DNA of 39,400 bases from NCBI GenBank assembly GCA_002706885.1, contig PAKY01000034.1, positions 1-39,400 on the forward strand. Reading direction: 5' to 3'. Positions 7,728 to 15,295 of the stretch are shown in pieces. Below the pieces are notes generated by a model. That model searched no databases and was not told the DNA's origin. It saw only the letters and a list, made by a program, of their open reading frames with translations. Numbering within the stretch: the stretch's first letter is position 1; each line of letters starts with the position of its first letter. Both the position numbers and the translations under genes were made by a program. The stretch is from Phycisphaerae bacterium. GTDB taxonomy: Bacteria; Planctomycetota; Phycisphaerae; Phycisphaerales; UBA1924.

Positions 7728-9815
7728 TTATCGCCCCTCGTCCAAAACCCAGGCCGCCGCCCCCTGTCCGGGAAGCGTTCCGGGGCGAGAGCTCCCCAGA
7801 AGAGGCGACACCCTCCCGGTCAGCCCGAGCCGATCCACTGAGACGCTCGCCGTCCCCCGATTGAACGCCGCAACCACCCGCCGCCCGCTCAGCGACCGTT
7901 CGATCACGACCACGTCCGAAGTCACCGCGCGAACGCTCCAGTCGCCATACCGCAGGATCTCGCTCGCCTCCGACTCACTCCGTAGACCCAGCCACCGCGC
8001 ATACCCCGCCGCCACCGCGCGATCGGGCCGCCGATCCGCCTCAACCTCGTCCGCGATGTCGGGCCAGATAAGCGGCTGCCGATTGCTCGGATCGTCCGGC
8101 CCCGCCAGCCCGAACTCGTCACCCCCGTAAATCATCGGCGCCCCCGGCGCCATCGCCTGGATCGCCGCCCCCACGACTGACAACGCCTTCGCTCGCTCCA
8201 ACAACGGCCCGCGCTTGTAGTCCCCGCGGAACACCGCCCCCGTGTCCGCCCCGCCGTCATAGTCCCCGCCCGGGTTGTCGAGCATCGATCCAAGCCGCGC
8301 CGTGTCATGACTCGCCAGCAGGTTGAGCTGCACGAGATCGACCTGCGCCCGCTCCCCCCACACCCCTCGAAGCGCCTCGACGAACGCCTCGCCCGTCGTC
8401 GTCCCCTCGAGCCAGTCCGTCACCGCGAACGCGAACGGGTAGTTCATCTGACCATCGAACGCCGTGCCGTCGTAGTACGCCTCGCCGTCGAACCATAGTT
8501 CCGCGATGATCAACGCCTCCGGATTGATCGACTTCACCAGCGCCCGCCAATCCGCCCAGAACCGCCGTCCGACCTCCGCCGCCACATCCAGCCGCCAACC
8601 GTCCACCCCATCCGATGGATCCCCATCCCCGTTCGGATCCATCCACCGACGCGTCACCTCGAACACATGCGCCTTCGCCGCGGGCGCCAGATCTCCCTCG
8701 GGCGTCTGGCGAAACTCCGGCAGATCCCCGTTCCGCCCCGTCCACCCCTGCCACCCGCTCACACGCCCCGCGTCGTCGAAATCAACCTCAAACCAGTCCG
8801 CGTACGCCGACGCCCGCCCCCGCTCCATCACATCACGAAACGCCCAGTGATCCATCCCAACGTGGTTCCACACCCCGTCGAGCATCACCCGCATCCCCCG
8901 GCGCCGCGCCTCGGGGATCAGCGTGTCGACGAAGTACCGATCCGCCTCCGTCCACCGCCACGTCCGCGGGTCCGCCGTCTCCCGCGCGTCATGCCGGTGG
9001 ATCGTGTCGACCTCGCCCGAGCCCCCGAACGACGAGTCGACGTGCCGATGGTCCGCCGCGTCGTACTTGTGCAGACTCCGGCTTTGGAAGATCGGGCACA
9101 GGTACAGCCCGTCCACCCCGAGCCGCTCCAGGTGATCAAGCCGCTCCACGACGCCCTGCAGATCGCCCCCATACCGCCGCGCGAACACCACACTCGAGAA
9201 CGCCCCCGCCTCCCCACTCGGCCTGTACCCGTGCATCCGCGGATCAGCCTGCCGCCGCAGCCAAGCCGCCTCGACCTCCCGCCCCTGAACCTCCCACCAC
9301 GGATCCGTCCACCCGAGCGTCACCACCCGCGGATCGCGCGGATCGTTCGACGCCTCCCCGTTCCAGAACCGCTCCGGGAAGACCTGGTACCACACCCGCC
9401 CCATCGCCCAGCCCGGCGTGTCGAACATGACATCCCGCGGCCCGCCAAGGCCGCCGCCACCACTGATCCGACCGAGCATGAACCGCCGCTCGACCGCCTC
9501 ACCGTTCGAGGCCGACGCCTCCACGAACACCACCGCCTCGGGCGCCCGCGCGCGATCCACTCGAATCCGAGCCCCGATCGCCCCGTCCGCTCCTCGCTCC
9601 CGAAGCGAAATCCATCGATCCGCTCGCCGCGACCCACTCACGCGCACCCTGCCCTCGACCGACGCGCCCTCCGCTCCGACCACCTCGACATCGATCAGCC
9701 CGAGCTCGCGCGACACCCATCGCGCGTCCACCCATAGCCCCTCCTGTCCGGCTGCCGTGAGGCACGGAAACCACATGATCAGGGCAAGCGCACGGATCAA
9801 CGAGGCGTATCGCAC
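7728..9815 (-). CDS. Secreted GH13 alpha-amylase-family enzyme (neopullulanase/cyclomaltodextrinase-like)
   Basis: A GH13 glycosidase acting on alpha-glucans such as starch or maltodextrins. All four conserved regions are visible: DGVWNHVG (I), GWRLDVA with nucleophile near Asp410 (II), IIAELW with acid near Glu439 (III) and ASHDTAR with stabiliser near Asp504 (IV). An N-terminal beta domain of about 125 residues precedes VWYQVFPERF, the barrel start seen in neopullulanase/cyclomaltodextrinase relatives. The GTG at 9815 is preferred because it gives a classical signal peptide (RYASLIRALALIMWFPCLTAAG) and has GGGAG seven bases upstream; an in-frame GTG at 9878 would add 21 residues but has a poor ribosome site. 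It is divergent from the prepilin-like gene. Secretion with GH31 and esterase neighbours suggests extracellular glucan breakdown. Confidence 0.9.
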   Translation of the reverse strand: MRYASLIRALALIMWFPCLTAAGQEGLWVDARWVSRELGLIDVEVVGAEGASVEGRVRVSGSRRADRWISLRERGADGAIGARIRVDRARAPEAVVFVEASASNGEAVERRFMLGRISGGGGLGGPRDVMFDTPGWAMGRVWYQVFPERFWNGEASNDPRDPRVVTLGWTDPWWEVQGREVEAAWLRRQADPRMHGYRPSGEAGAFSSVVFARRYGGDLQGVVERLDHLERLGVDGLYLCPIFQSRSLHKYDAADHRHVDSSFGGSGEVDTIHRHDARETADPRTWRWTEADRYFVDTLIPEARRRGMRVMLDGVWNHVGMDHWAFRDVMERGRASAYADWFEVDFDDAGRVSGWQGWTGRNGDLPEFRQTPEGDLAPAAKAHVFEVTRRWMDPNGDGDPSDGVDGWRLDVAAEVGRRFWADWRALVKSINPEALIIAELWFDGEAYYDGTAFDGQMNYPFAFAVTDWLEGTTTGEAFVEALRGVWGERAQVDLVQLNLLASHDTARLGSMLDNPGGDYDGGADTGAVFRGDYKRGPLLERAKALSVVGAAIQAMAPGAPMIYGGDEFGLAGPDDPSNRQPLIWPDIADEVEADRRPDRAVAAGYARWLGLRSESEASEILRYGDWSVRAVTSDVVVIERSLSGRRVVAAFNRGTASVSVDRLGLTGRVSPLLGSSRPGTLPGQGAAAWVLDEGR

Positions 9816-9915
9816 GAAAAGGCTCCCAGACCGAGGTCCGCGACGGATATGTTTGATGACGTTTGACGGGGTGAGCACAACTCAACCCCGAAAGGTGGCG
9901 ATGAAAGCGATTGAT

Positions 9916-9932
9916 GCGATCATACCGATCGC
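9916..9932. repeat. Inverted repeat in the amylase/prepilin divergent intergenic region
   Basis: GCGATC-N5-GATCGC forms a perfect six-base inverted repeat midway between the divergent GH13 and prepilin-like genes. A further GCGAT lies just upstream at 9907. It has the size and symmetry of an operator for a dimeric regulator such as a LacI-type protein, but no regulator gene is present and the assignment is speculative. Confidence 0.35.
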
Positions 9933-10023
9933 GTACCATACTTGGATGTCCGAAAGGCAGCGCGACCGGCGAACCGGAACGCCGATCAGCGACGCAAACG
10001 CCTTCGGACGGGAGGAATCCCTC

Positions 10024-11070
10024 ATGCAACGGCATCAAGCCCGTCACACCCGCGACACGGGCCGCGGTTTCACCCTGATCGAGCTCCTCGTGGTCATCGC
10101 GATCATCGCGCTGCTCATCGGCATCCTGCTCCCCGCCCTCGGCAAGGCCCGCGACTCCGCCCGCCAGCTCCAGGACCTCACACAGGTCCGTGGCATGGGT
10201 CAGTCCATGACCTTCTACGCCAACGACGAGAGGGGGTGGTATCCGCTGATGCCGTTCAACGACATGGGGCAACGAGCGTGGGACGGAGTCGATGGGGATG
10301 CGCCGCGCCTCGATCGGCAGTACGACTACGGCGTCGCGGGACTCTTTAGTCCGAACCAACTCGGTGACGCGTTTGAACTCTGGGACGGAACGTCGACCGT
10401 CGCGGAAGGCCCCGACGCGCATCCGGGCTATCAGGGAACGAGCTTCGGCGACGGACCCGGTAACTACAACCTGCAGGATCGCACACGCCAAGACGTCGCG
10501 CCGTACACCGACATGGGCGTCATGGAGTCATACATCGAATCGTTCGAAACCCTCGCGTCGCCGTCGCAACGTCAGGATCGCTGGTGGGGCGATTCGTCCT
10601 CGAACACGCCGCTTCCCGGCAGCCGCTACCGCCAGGCGACCGCCGTTCTCGACGTAGAGGCCCCGGCCCGGCGTGAACAGGTCGTCAACTACAACGTGAG
10701 CTACCTCTACATCGCAGGCCTCCGCACCGACGATCCCGCCATCCTCTTCCCCCCGCCGTTCTGGGGTACCGAGACCGCTACCGCCGACGCCAGCACCAGC
10801 TCCTGGTGGCAGGCCGAGAGCGATGAAGTCAAGAGCGAGGTCGGCTACAACCCCGACACGGGCTACGCCGACGTCGACATGTTCGGCGACCGCGGCGGCA
10901 ACTTCGTGTTCGCCGACGGCCACGGTGAGTTTGTCACCAACAACCCCGCCGTTGAGTTCTTCAGTGAGAACGGCTCGAAGAGCATCGACATCCTCGGCTC
11001 GCGAACGGTCTATGCAAACGGCAGCCGCTTCGAAGTCACGCGCAGCCGCACCGTCCAGACCATCGACTGA
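10024..11070 (+). CDS. Prepilin-type N-terminal cleavage/methylation domain protein
   Basis: A 348-residue protein with a classic type IV prepilin/pseudopilin signal: RHQARHTRDTGRG followed by FTLIELLVVIAIIALLIGIL, with cleavage expected after the Gly and Glu at position +5 of the mature protein. The C-terminal segment GGNFVFADGHGEF resembles the end of planctomycete pseudopilin-like proteins, but the preceding histidine of the H-X9-DG motif is not present. Such proteins are abundant in planctomycetes and their role is mostly unknown; a structural role in a type II secretion-like system or pilus is the family expectation. GGAGGAA six bases upstream fixes the ATG at 10024; the open frame extends further upstream without support. 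A terminator follows. Confidence 0.88.
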   Translation: MQRHQARHTRDTGRGFTLIELLVVIAIIALLIGILLPALGKARDSARQLQDLTQVRGMGQSMTFYANDERGWYPLMPFNDMGQRAWDGVDGDAPRLDRQYDYGVAGLFSPNQLGDAFELWDGTSTVAEGPDAHPGYQGTSFGDGPGNYNLQDRTRQDVAPYTDMGVMESYIESFETLASPSQRQDRWWGDSSSNTPLPGSRYRQATAVLDVEAPARREQVVNYNVSYLYIAGLRTDDPAILFPPPFWGTETATADASTSSWWQAESDEVKSEVGYNPDTGYADVDMFGDRGGNFVFADGHGEFVTNNPAVEFFSENGSKSIDILGSRTVYANGSRFEVTRSRTVQTID

Positions 11071-11100
11071 CCCAACCGATCAACCGATCCCCACCGCGCC

Positions 11101-11126
11101 CGCCCCACCGGTGGGCGTTTTCTTTT
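11101..11126 (+). terminator. Rho-independent terminator after the prepilin-like gene
   Basis: CGCCC (11101-11105) can pair with GGGCG (11113-11117), with an alternative CCCA/TGGG core, followed by TTTTCTTTT (11118-11126). It begins 31 bases after the prepilin stop and ends only 28 bases before the next start codon, so the following gene must have its own very close promoter. Confidence 0.7.
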
Positions 11127-11143
11127 GCCCCGACCCGACGCCA

Positions 11144-11149
11144 TAGAGT
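11144..11149 (+). promoter_or_regulatory. Candidate -10 element placing transcription at the next start codon
   Basis: TAGAGT is separated from the ATG at 11155 by five bases and there is no Shine-Dalgarno sequence. A transcript from this element would start at about the ATG, i.e. be leaderless. The preceding terminator makes a local promoter necessary. The -35 region overlaps the T tract of that terminator. Confidence 0.45.
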
Positions 11150-11154
11150 GCCCC

Positions 11155-11805
11155 ATGCCCGCCTCGCCCCGTCTGCAAACGATCATCCGACTCACCGAAA
11201 CGCTCCACCTCGCCGCCCTCGGTGTCTGGCTCGGCGCCGTCGTCATGGCGGGCGCCACAGCGGGCATCGTCTTCGGCGCCGCTCGTGAGCTCGACCCCAC
11301 GCTCGCGACCTACGCGAGCTACGACGGCTCCCACGCCGACCTCGCCGCGGGCTTCGTCCAGAACCGCGTCTTCCTCGCCGCCGACGCCGTCCAGTTCGCC
11401 GCCGCCGCCCTCACGCTCATCACCCTGATCGCCCGCATCCTCATGGGCCTCCCGCTCCGGCGCTGGTCGACCGGCCTCCGCCTCGCCTTCTTCGGCCTCG
11501 CGCTCGGACTCGTGAGCTACTGGCTGATGGTCCTCGGCCCGCAGATGCAGACCGAGATCACCGCCTATTGGGCCGCCGCCGCCGCGGGCGAGAACGACGC
11601 CGCCGCCACCGCCCTCGCCGCGTTTGAAGAACACCACGAGCCCGCCCGTTCCGCCCTCGGCGCGATCGCGCTCGCCGTCACCGCGACCCTCGGCGCCGCG
11701 GGCTTCAGCGCCACCGCGGGCCCGCGCGTCGAAGACCGCCCACCCAGGCCCGAAGCGAACGCCCCCTCGCTCGAAACCCCGCGCCTCGCGCGCGGCGCGA
11801 GGTAG
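11155..11805 (+). CDS. Four-helix membrane protein (DUF4149-like)
   Basis: A 216-residue integral membrane protein with four hydrophobic segments, roughly residues 10-35, 78-102, 112-132 and 165-185. The start LHLAALGVWLGAVVMAG and the distribution of helices resemble the DUF4149 family, for which no biochemical function is established; this assignment is moderate. The C-terminal 30 residues are polar and Pro/Arg/Glu-rich, probably cytoplasmic. I chose the ATG at 11155 over an in-frame TTG at 11125 because the TTG lies in the upstream terminator T tract. Only five bases separate its stop from nth, so the two are likely one transcription unit. Confidence 0.72.
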   Translation: MPASPRLQTIIRLTETLHLAALGVWLGAVVMAGATAGIVFGAARELDPTLATYASYDGSHADLAAGFVQNRVFLAADAVQFAAAALTLITLIARILMGLPLRRWSTGLRLAFFGLALGLVSYWLMVLGPQMQTEITAYWAAAAAGENDAAATALAAFEEHHEPARSALGAIALAVTATLGAAGFSATAGPRVEDRPPRPEANAPSLETPRLARGAR

Positions 11806-11810
11806 CGCTG

Positions 11811-12545
11811 ATGGCCAAGCAGGCAGACGCAACGCCCACCAACCCGCGCGGCCTCCGCGACCTGCCCTTCCAGCTCCCGCAGGTCACCGACGCCGAGAAA
11901 CGCCGCGCCCGACGCCTCGCCGCCGCCCTCGCCGAGCACTACCCCGACGCGGTCTGCGAGCTCGACTTCACCTCGCCGCACGAACTGCTCATCGCGACCA
12001 TCCTCTCGGCGCAGACCACCGACGCCGCCGTGAATCGCGTCACGCCCGCGCTCTTCGAGGCTTTCCCCACGCCGCGGGCCTTCGCCGACGCTTCGCCCGA
12101 AGCGATCGAGCCCTACATCAAGTCGATCGGACTCTTCCGCAACAAGGCCAAGGCCGTCCACGCCGCGATGACCACGCTCGTCGAGGAGTTCGACGCCGAG
12201 GTCCCGCAGAACATGGCCGACCTGCTCAGCCTCCGGGGCGTCGCCCGCAAGACCGCGAGCGTCGTCCTCGGCAACAGCTTTAACATCAACGACGGCTTCG
12301 TCGTCGACACGCACATCCACCGCCTGGCCCGACGCTTCGGCCTCATCGACCCGGAAGCGAACGTGCAGCAGACCGAGCGCCGCCTGATGGCGCTCTTCCC
12401 ACGCAAGGACTGGTGTGAACTGAGCCACCGACTGATCTGGCACGGCAGGCGCGCCTGCCAGGCCCGTGGCAAGGCGTGCGCGTCACACCCGATCTGTCAG
12501 AGCTTCGGCGTCGCGTGCGACCGCCGCGACATCAATCACGACTGA
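11811..12545 (+). CDS. nth: Endonuclease III (base-excision repair)
   Basis: DNA glycosylase/AP lyase that removes oxidised pyrimidines. The helix-hairpin-helix reads LLSLRGVARKTASVVLG with catalytic Lys147, and the Gly/Asp loop VVDTHIHRLARR supplies Asp166. The HELLIATILSAQTTD block is typical of the family. At 244 residues it is slightly longer than E. coli Nth because of an N-terminal extension of about 25 residues. Four C-terminal cysteines (216, 223, 229, 236) are positioned for the [4Fe-4S] cluster, but the spacing is C-X6-C-X5-C-X6-C instead of the usual C-X6-C-X2-C-X5-C. The hairpin also has LRGVA where LPGVG is common. It follows the small membrane-protein gene by five bases. Confidence 0.93.
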   Translation: MAKQADATPTNPRGLRDLPFQLPQVTDAEKRRARRLAAALAEHYPDAVCELDFTSPHELLIATILSAQTTDAAVNRVTPALFEAFPTPRAFADASPEAIEPYIKSIGLFRNKAKAVHAAMTTLVEEFDAEVPQNMADLLSLRGVARKTASVVLGNSFNINDGFVVDTHIHRLARRFGLIDPEANVQQTERRLMALFPRKDWCELSHRLIWHGRRACQARGKACASHPICQSFGVACDRRDINHD

Positions 12546-12555
12546 CAAACGCGGC

Positions 12556-13371
12556 TCAGCCGCCGGACGCCGAACCGTCGTCTGCGGGCGGCTCGCCCAT
12601 CGACTCCGGCGCCGAGTAGTCATGCTCGTCACCGCCGAAGATCGCGTCACGGAGTTTCCAGATCGATGGCCTCGCGCCGTCACGCGCGATCTGCTGCGTG
12701 ATCTCTGTCGGGATCATGATGCCGTCGAATTCCTGGTACTTGTCGTACGTGACGGTGAACGGCAGCCGCTTCGCGCCTTCGGTGACGTACGCCTGCACGC
12801 CCGCCTGCAGCCCCGAGTCGACCTCGAAGACAACGATGTACTTCCGACCACTGTGCGTCTCCGAAGCGACGAGGTAGCACTCCTTGTCCCGGAAGACCGC
12901 GCGCCGGAGCGTCTCGATCGACTTGTAACGCTCCTTGTAGTTCGCTTCGCCGTAGAACTCCGCGTTCTCTCGCATCTCGAGCGCCTTCGTGCCCTCGAGC
13001 CACATCGAACGACCCGGCTCCACCGACTGCCACCCGTGCTCGCCGTCGAACACCGAGTTCACGGTCCGACCCGCGGGCTCGGAGATCCGAAGCGCCCACT
13101 TGTTCGGATACTCCTGCCACAGCCGCAGGATCACCGTGTTCTCGAACGGCTCGCCGTCGTAGACGCCGCGGAACTCCTTGCGCTTGATCGCAAAGCCCTT
13201 GTCCCGCCCGCCGATGGCCTCGATGTACCGCTCGTAGATCTCCTCCGCGGGCGGAAGGTTCATCGTCGCGGGGTCATTCGACGCCTGCGCGGAAGCGGCC
13301 GACGTCGAAAACGCCAGGGCCACCAACGCCGCGACGACCGGGAGCCAGGAACGCTGAAGGGCTGCTTGCAT
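12556..13371 (-). CDS. Exported protein of possible lipoprotein-sorting (LolA-like) fold
   Basis: A 271-residue protein with a signal peptide (QRSWLPVVAALVALAFSTSAASA). The mature region begins with LPPAEEIYERYIEAIGGRDK, the start seen in many exported 'outer membrane lipoprotein-sorting-like' proteins, and continues with alternating beta strands such as GYDGE-, WALRI-, TVNSVFDGEHGW and KYIVVFEVDS. I can assign only a probable fold, not a function. The tail is acidic and Ser/Gly-rich. I prefer the ATG at 13371; an ATG at 13389 would add six residues and is equally compatible with secretion. It converges on nth with a 10-base gap and no obvious terminator between them. Confidence 0.65.
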   Translation of the reverse strand: MQAALQRSWLPVVAALVALAFSTSAASAQASNDPATMNLPPAEEIYERYIEAIGGRDKGFAIKRKEFRGVYDGEPFENTVILRLWQEYPNKWALRISEPAGRTVNSVFDGEHGWQSVEPGRSMWLEGTKALEMRENAEFYGEANYKERYKSIETLRRAVFRDKECYLVASETHSGRKYIVVFEVDSGLQAGVQAYVTEGAKRLPFTVTYDKYQEFDGIMIPTEITQQIARDGARPSIWKLRDAIFGGDEHDYSAPESMGEPPADDGSASGG

Positions 13372-13518
13372 GACACCACCGATCGTCATCGGAACGTCCC
13401 ATCTTGATTGGAGGGCCTGATTGGGAGGCCTGATTTCAGGCTCCGAGCGAGCCCCGCGCGGACGAAAGCCGCCGTCGATGCGGAACCTCTCTGACCGCCC
13501 CACACGCTCAGAACCAAA

Positions 13519-13592
13519 TACACCCGCCGCGATTCGAACGCGGAACCTTCGGCTTCGGAGGCCGACGCTCTATCCAATTGAGCTACGGGTGC
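13519..13592 (-). tRNA. tRNA-Arg (CCG anticodon)
   Basis: On the minus strand a complete cloverleaf can be drawn: acceptor GCACCCG pairing with CGGGTGT (one terminal G-U), D arm TAGCTCAATTGGATAGAGC, anticodon stem TCGGC/GCCGA with loop CTCCGAA giving anticodon CCG, and T arm GCGTTCGAATCGC. No CCA is encoded. It decodes CGG arginine codons, which are common in this GC-rich sequence. Confidence 0.95.
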
Positions 13593-13636
13593 TCGGGCCC
13601 GATTGTTCGGCGGGCCGGGTTGGATGCCGCTCAGTC

Positions 13637-13642
13637 TACGAT
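13637..13642 (+). promoter_or_regulatory. Candidate -10 element of the MFS gene
   Basis: TACGAT lies 12 bases upstream of the ATG at 13655, and the intervening sequence is C-rich with no Shine-Dalgarno motif. A transcript from here would have a leader of only about six bases. Confidence 0.35.
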
Positions 13643-13654
13643 CGCCCCCCACCC

Positions 13655-14968
13655 ATGGCAACGCTATCGGAACATCGCTCGCCCGAAGCCTCGCCGCCCG
13701 CCCCAGCCGCTCCCACAGGCCCGCCGCCCCCCGCGCCTCGATCCGAGGACCGCGCGGGAGCCCCCCTCTGGGCCGTCCTCGCCTTCACCCTCGTCAACAG
13801 CCTCGGCACGGGCGCCATCACCAACGGCATGTACTTCCTGACCGACAGCGCCTTCGCGTTCAGTCAGCGCAAGCAGTACATCCTCGGCGTCTCGTTCGGC
13901 GTCGCCTACATCTTCGGGGCGCTCGTCACGGGACGGACCCTCGCGCTCGTCCTCGCCCGCGCGACCTGGCTCTCCGCCCGCGCCATCCTCCTCGTCCTGA
14001 TGGGCGTCCTCGCGATCGCTTCAAGCCTTCCGGCGCTGGTCGCCCTCGCCACCGACGCCCCCGCGCCCGAATGGTCGCTTTGGACCGCCGCCCTCATCTA
14101 CGGCCCCTTCAGCGGCGCCCTTTGGCCCATCGTCGAGAGCTACCTCGCGGGCGGACGCAAGGGCGCCTCGCTCCGTCGCGCCACGGGCCACTTCAACGTC
14201 TTCTGGTCCGCGGCCCTCGTCCTCGCCTTCTTTGGCATGGCGCCGCTCCGCTCGATCGGACGCCCCCTCGACACCCTCACCGCGCTTGCCGCGATCCCCC
14301 TCGCGGCCGCGGTGCTGCTCGTCTGGTTCCGCCGGACGCCCGCCCCCCACATCGAAGGGGCCCACGACCCCAGACCGCCGGTCTTTGATGATCTCCTCAT
14401 CGTCTTCCGCTGGCTGCTCCCAACGAGCTACGTCGTCCTCGCCACCCTCACGCCCTTCCTCCCGGGCGCCCTCAAGCGCATCGGCCTCCCCGATGGGTGG
14501 GCCATGATCGCCGCCGCCACCTGGATGGCGGCCCGCGTCGGAGCGTTTGCCGTTTTCCAGCGCTGGGAGGGGTGGCACGGTCGCTGGTGGGTCCCCGTCG
14601 CGGGCCTCCTCGGCGTCCTCGCGGGTTTCGCCGCCTGCATCCTCGCGCCCCTTGTCGGGGCCGCGGGGCTGCCGACGATGCTCCTGGGGCTCGCGGTCTT
14701 CGGGGCCTCGCAGGGGATGATCTACCTCGGCGCCCTCTACTACGCCATGGAGGTCGTCGACGACGGCGCCGAAGCGGGCGGGATGCACGAGGCCCTCATC
14801 GGCGTCGGCTACACCGTCGGCCCCGCCTTCGGACTCGCCGTCGGATTGGCGGTGGGCGAAGAAAACGCTTCCTTCGAACCCATCCTTCTGGTGGGTGTCA
14901 TGCTCCTGTCATGCGGCCTGTGCGCTCTGGCAGGGCGGGAGATCCACGCCCGCTCACGACCCGCTTGA
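13655..14968 (+). CDS. MFS transporter
   Basis: A 437-residue membrane protein with twelve hydrophobic segments in two sets of six, separated by a polar loop around residues 230-248 (RRTPAPHIEGAHDPRPP). This is the major facilitator layout. The first 45 residues are Pro/Ala-rich and polar, an extended cytoplasmic N-terminus. Motifs such as GPFSGALWPIVESYLAGG in helix 4-5 and ALYYAMEVVDDGAEAGGMHEA late in the protein are suggestive of a distinct subfamily, but I cannot name a substrate. It stands alone, next to tRNA-Arg, and has its own promoter-like hexamer and no ribosome site. Confidence 0.85.
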   Translation: MATLSEHRSPEASPPAPAAPTGPPPPAPRSEDRAGAPLWAVLAFTLVNSLGTGAITNGMYFLTDSAFAFSQRKQYILGVSFGVAYIFGALVTGRTLALVLARATWLSARAILLVLMGVLAIASSLPALVALATDAPAPEWSLWTAALIYGPFSGALWPIVESYLAGGRKGASLRRATGHFNVFWSAALVLAFFGMAPLRSIGRPLDTLTALAAIPLAAAVLLVWFRRTPAPHIEGAHDPRPPVFDDLLIVFRWLLPTSYVVLATLTPFLPGALKRIGLPDGWAMIAAATWMAARVGAFAVFQRWEGWHGRWWVPVAGLLGVLAGFAACILAPLVGAAGLPTMLLGLAVFGASQGMIYLGALYYAMEVVDDGAEAGGMHEALIGVGYTVGPAFGLAVGLAVGEENASFEPILLVGVMLLSCGLCALAGREIHARSRPA

Positions 14969-15295
14969 CCCCCTGCTACGAAAACTGAAGCTATCTCGGC
15001 GTTTGTGCGCTGTTTGCTGGTGATACCCCCCGGAATGGAATTACGGCTGAAACCGCGCGGTCTACTCATCGGAAACCAGTATGGTGACCAACGCCGGCCC
15101 CTGGAGGCGAACCCGCACGGCTGCGGGTTGGAACAGGGCCGATAGGACGCGCGTCGATCCGCTTCTGCTCCCCTCCTTCACGGGAGCATTTCTGGGGTCG
15201 ATAGCGGTGAAACACGACGCCCTCCATGGGCGTTGAACAGGCGGGCCGAGGAATGGCCCGTTTGAGCGAGCCCCCCGTGGGCAGAGGAGGCGACA
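14969..15295. other. 327-base intergenic region with 5' leader hairpins
   Basis: This is the longest gap in the window. The first 250 bases contain no gene, tRNA, DnaA-box cluster or convincing promoter pair that I can see. The last 80 bases hold two hairpins and the ribosome site of the S41 protease gene. Confidence 0.6.
15217..15260 (+). promoter_or_regulatory. Two consecutive hairpins in the leader of the S41 protease gene
   Basis: ACGCCC-TCCAT-GGGCGT (15217-15233) and CGGGCC-N7-GGCCCG (15242-15260) are perfect six-base stems nine bases apart. They end 36 bases before the TTG start, just upstream of the ribosome site GAGGAGG. They could affect mRNA stability or translation. Neither is followed by a long T tract, although TTT follows the second. 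Confidence 0.4.

Noticed and set aside
5344..8130. 928-codon plus-strand open frame across the dockerin gene
   Set aside because: Composition (Val/Arg/Asp-rich without folds) is that of a GC-rich shadow of the minus-strand genes, and it crosses two genes and an intergenic region.
13386..13661. Short minus-strand open frame covering tRNA-Arg
   Set aside because: Its centre (PVAQLDRAS-type sequence) is the well-known spurious translation of a tRNA gene.
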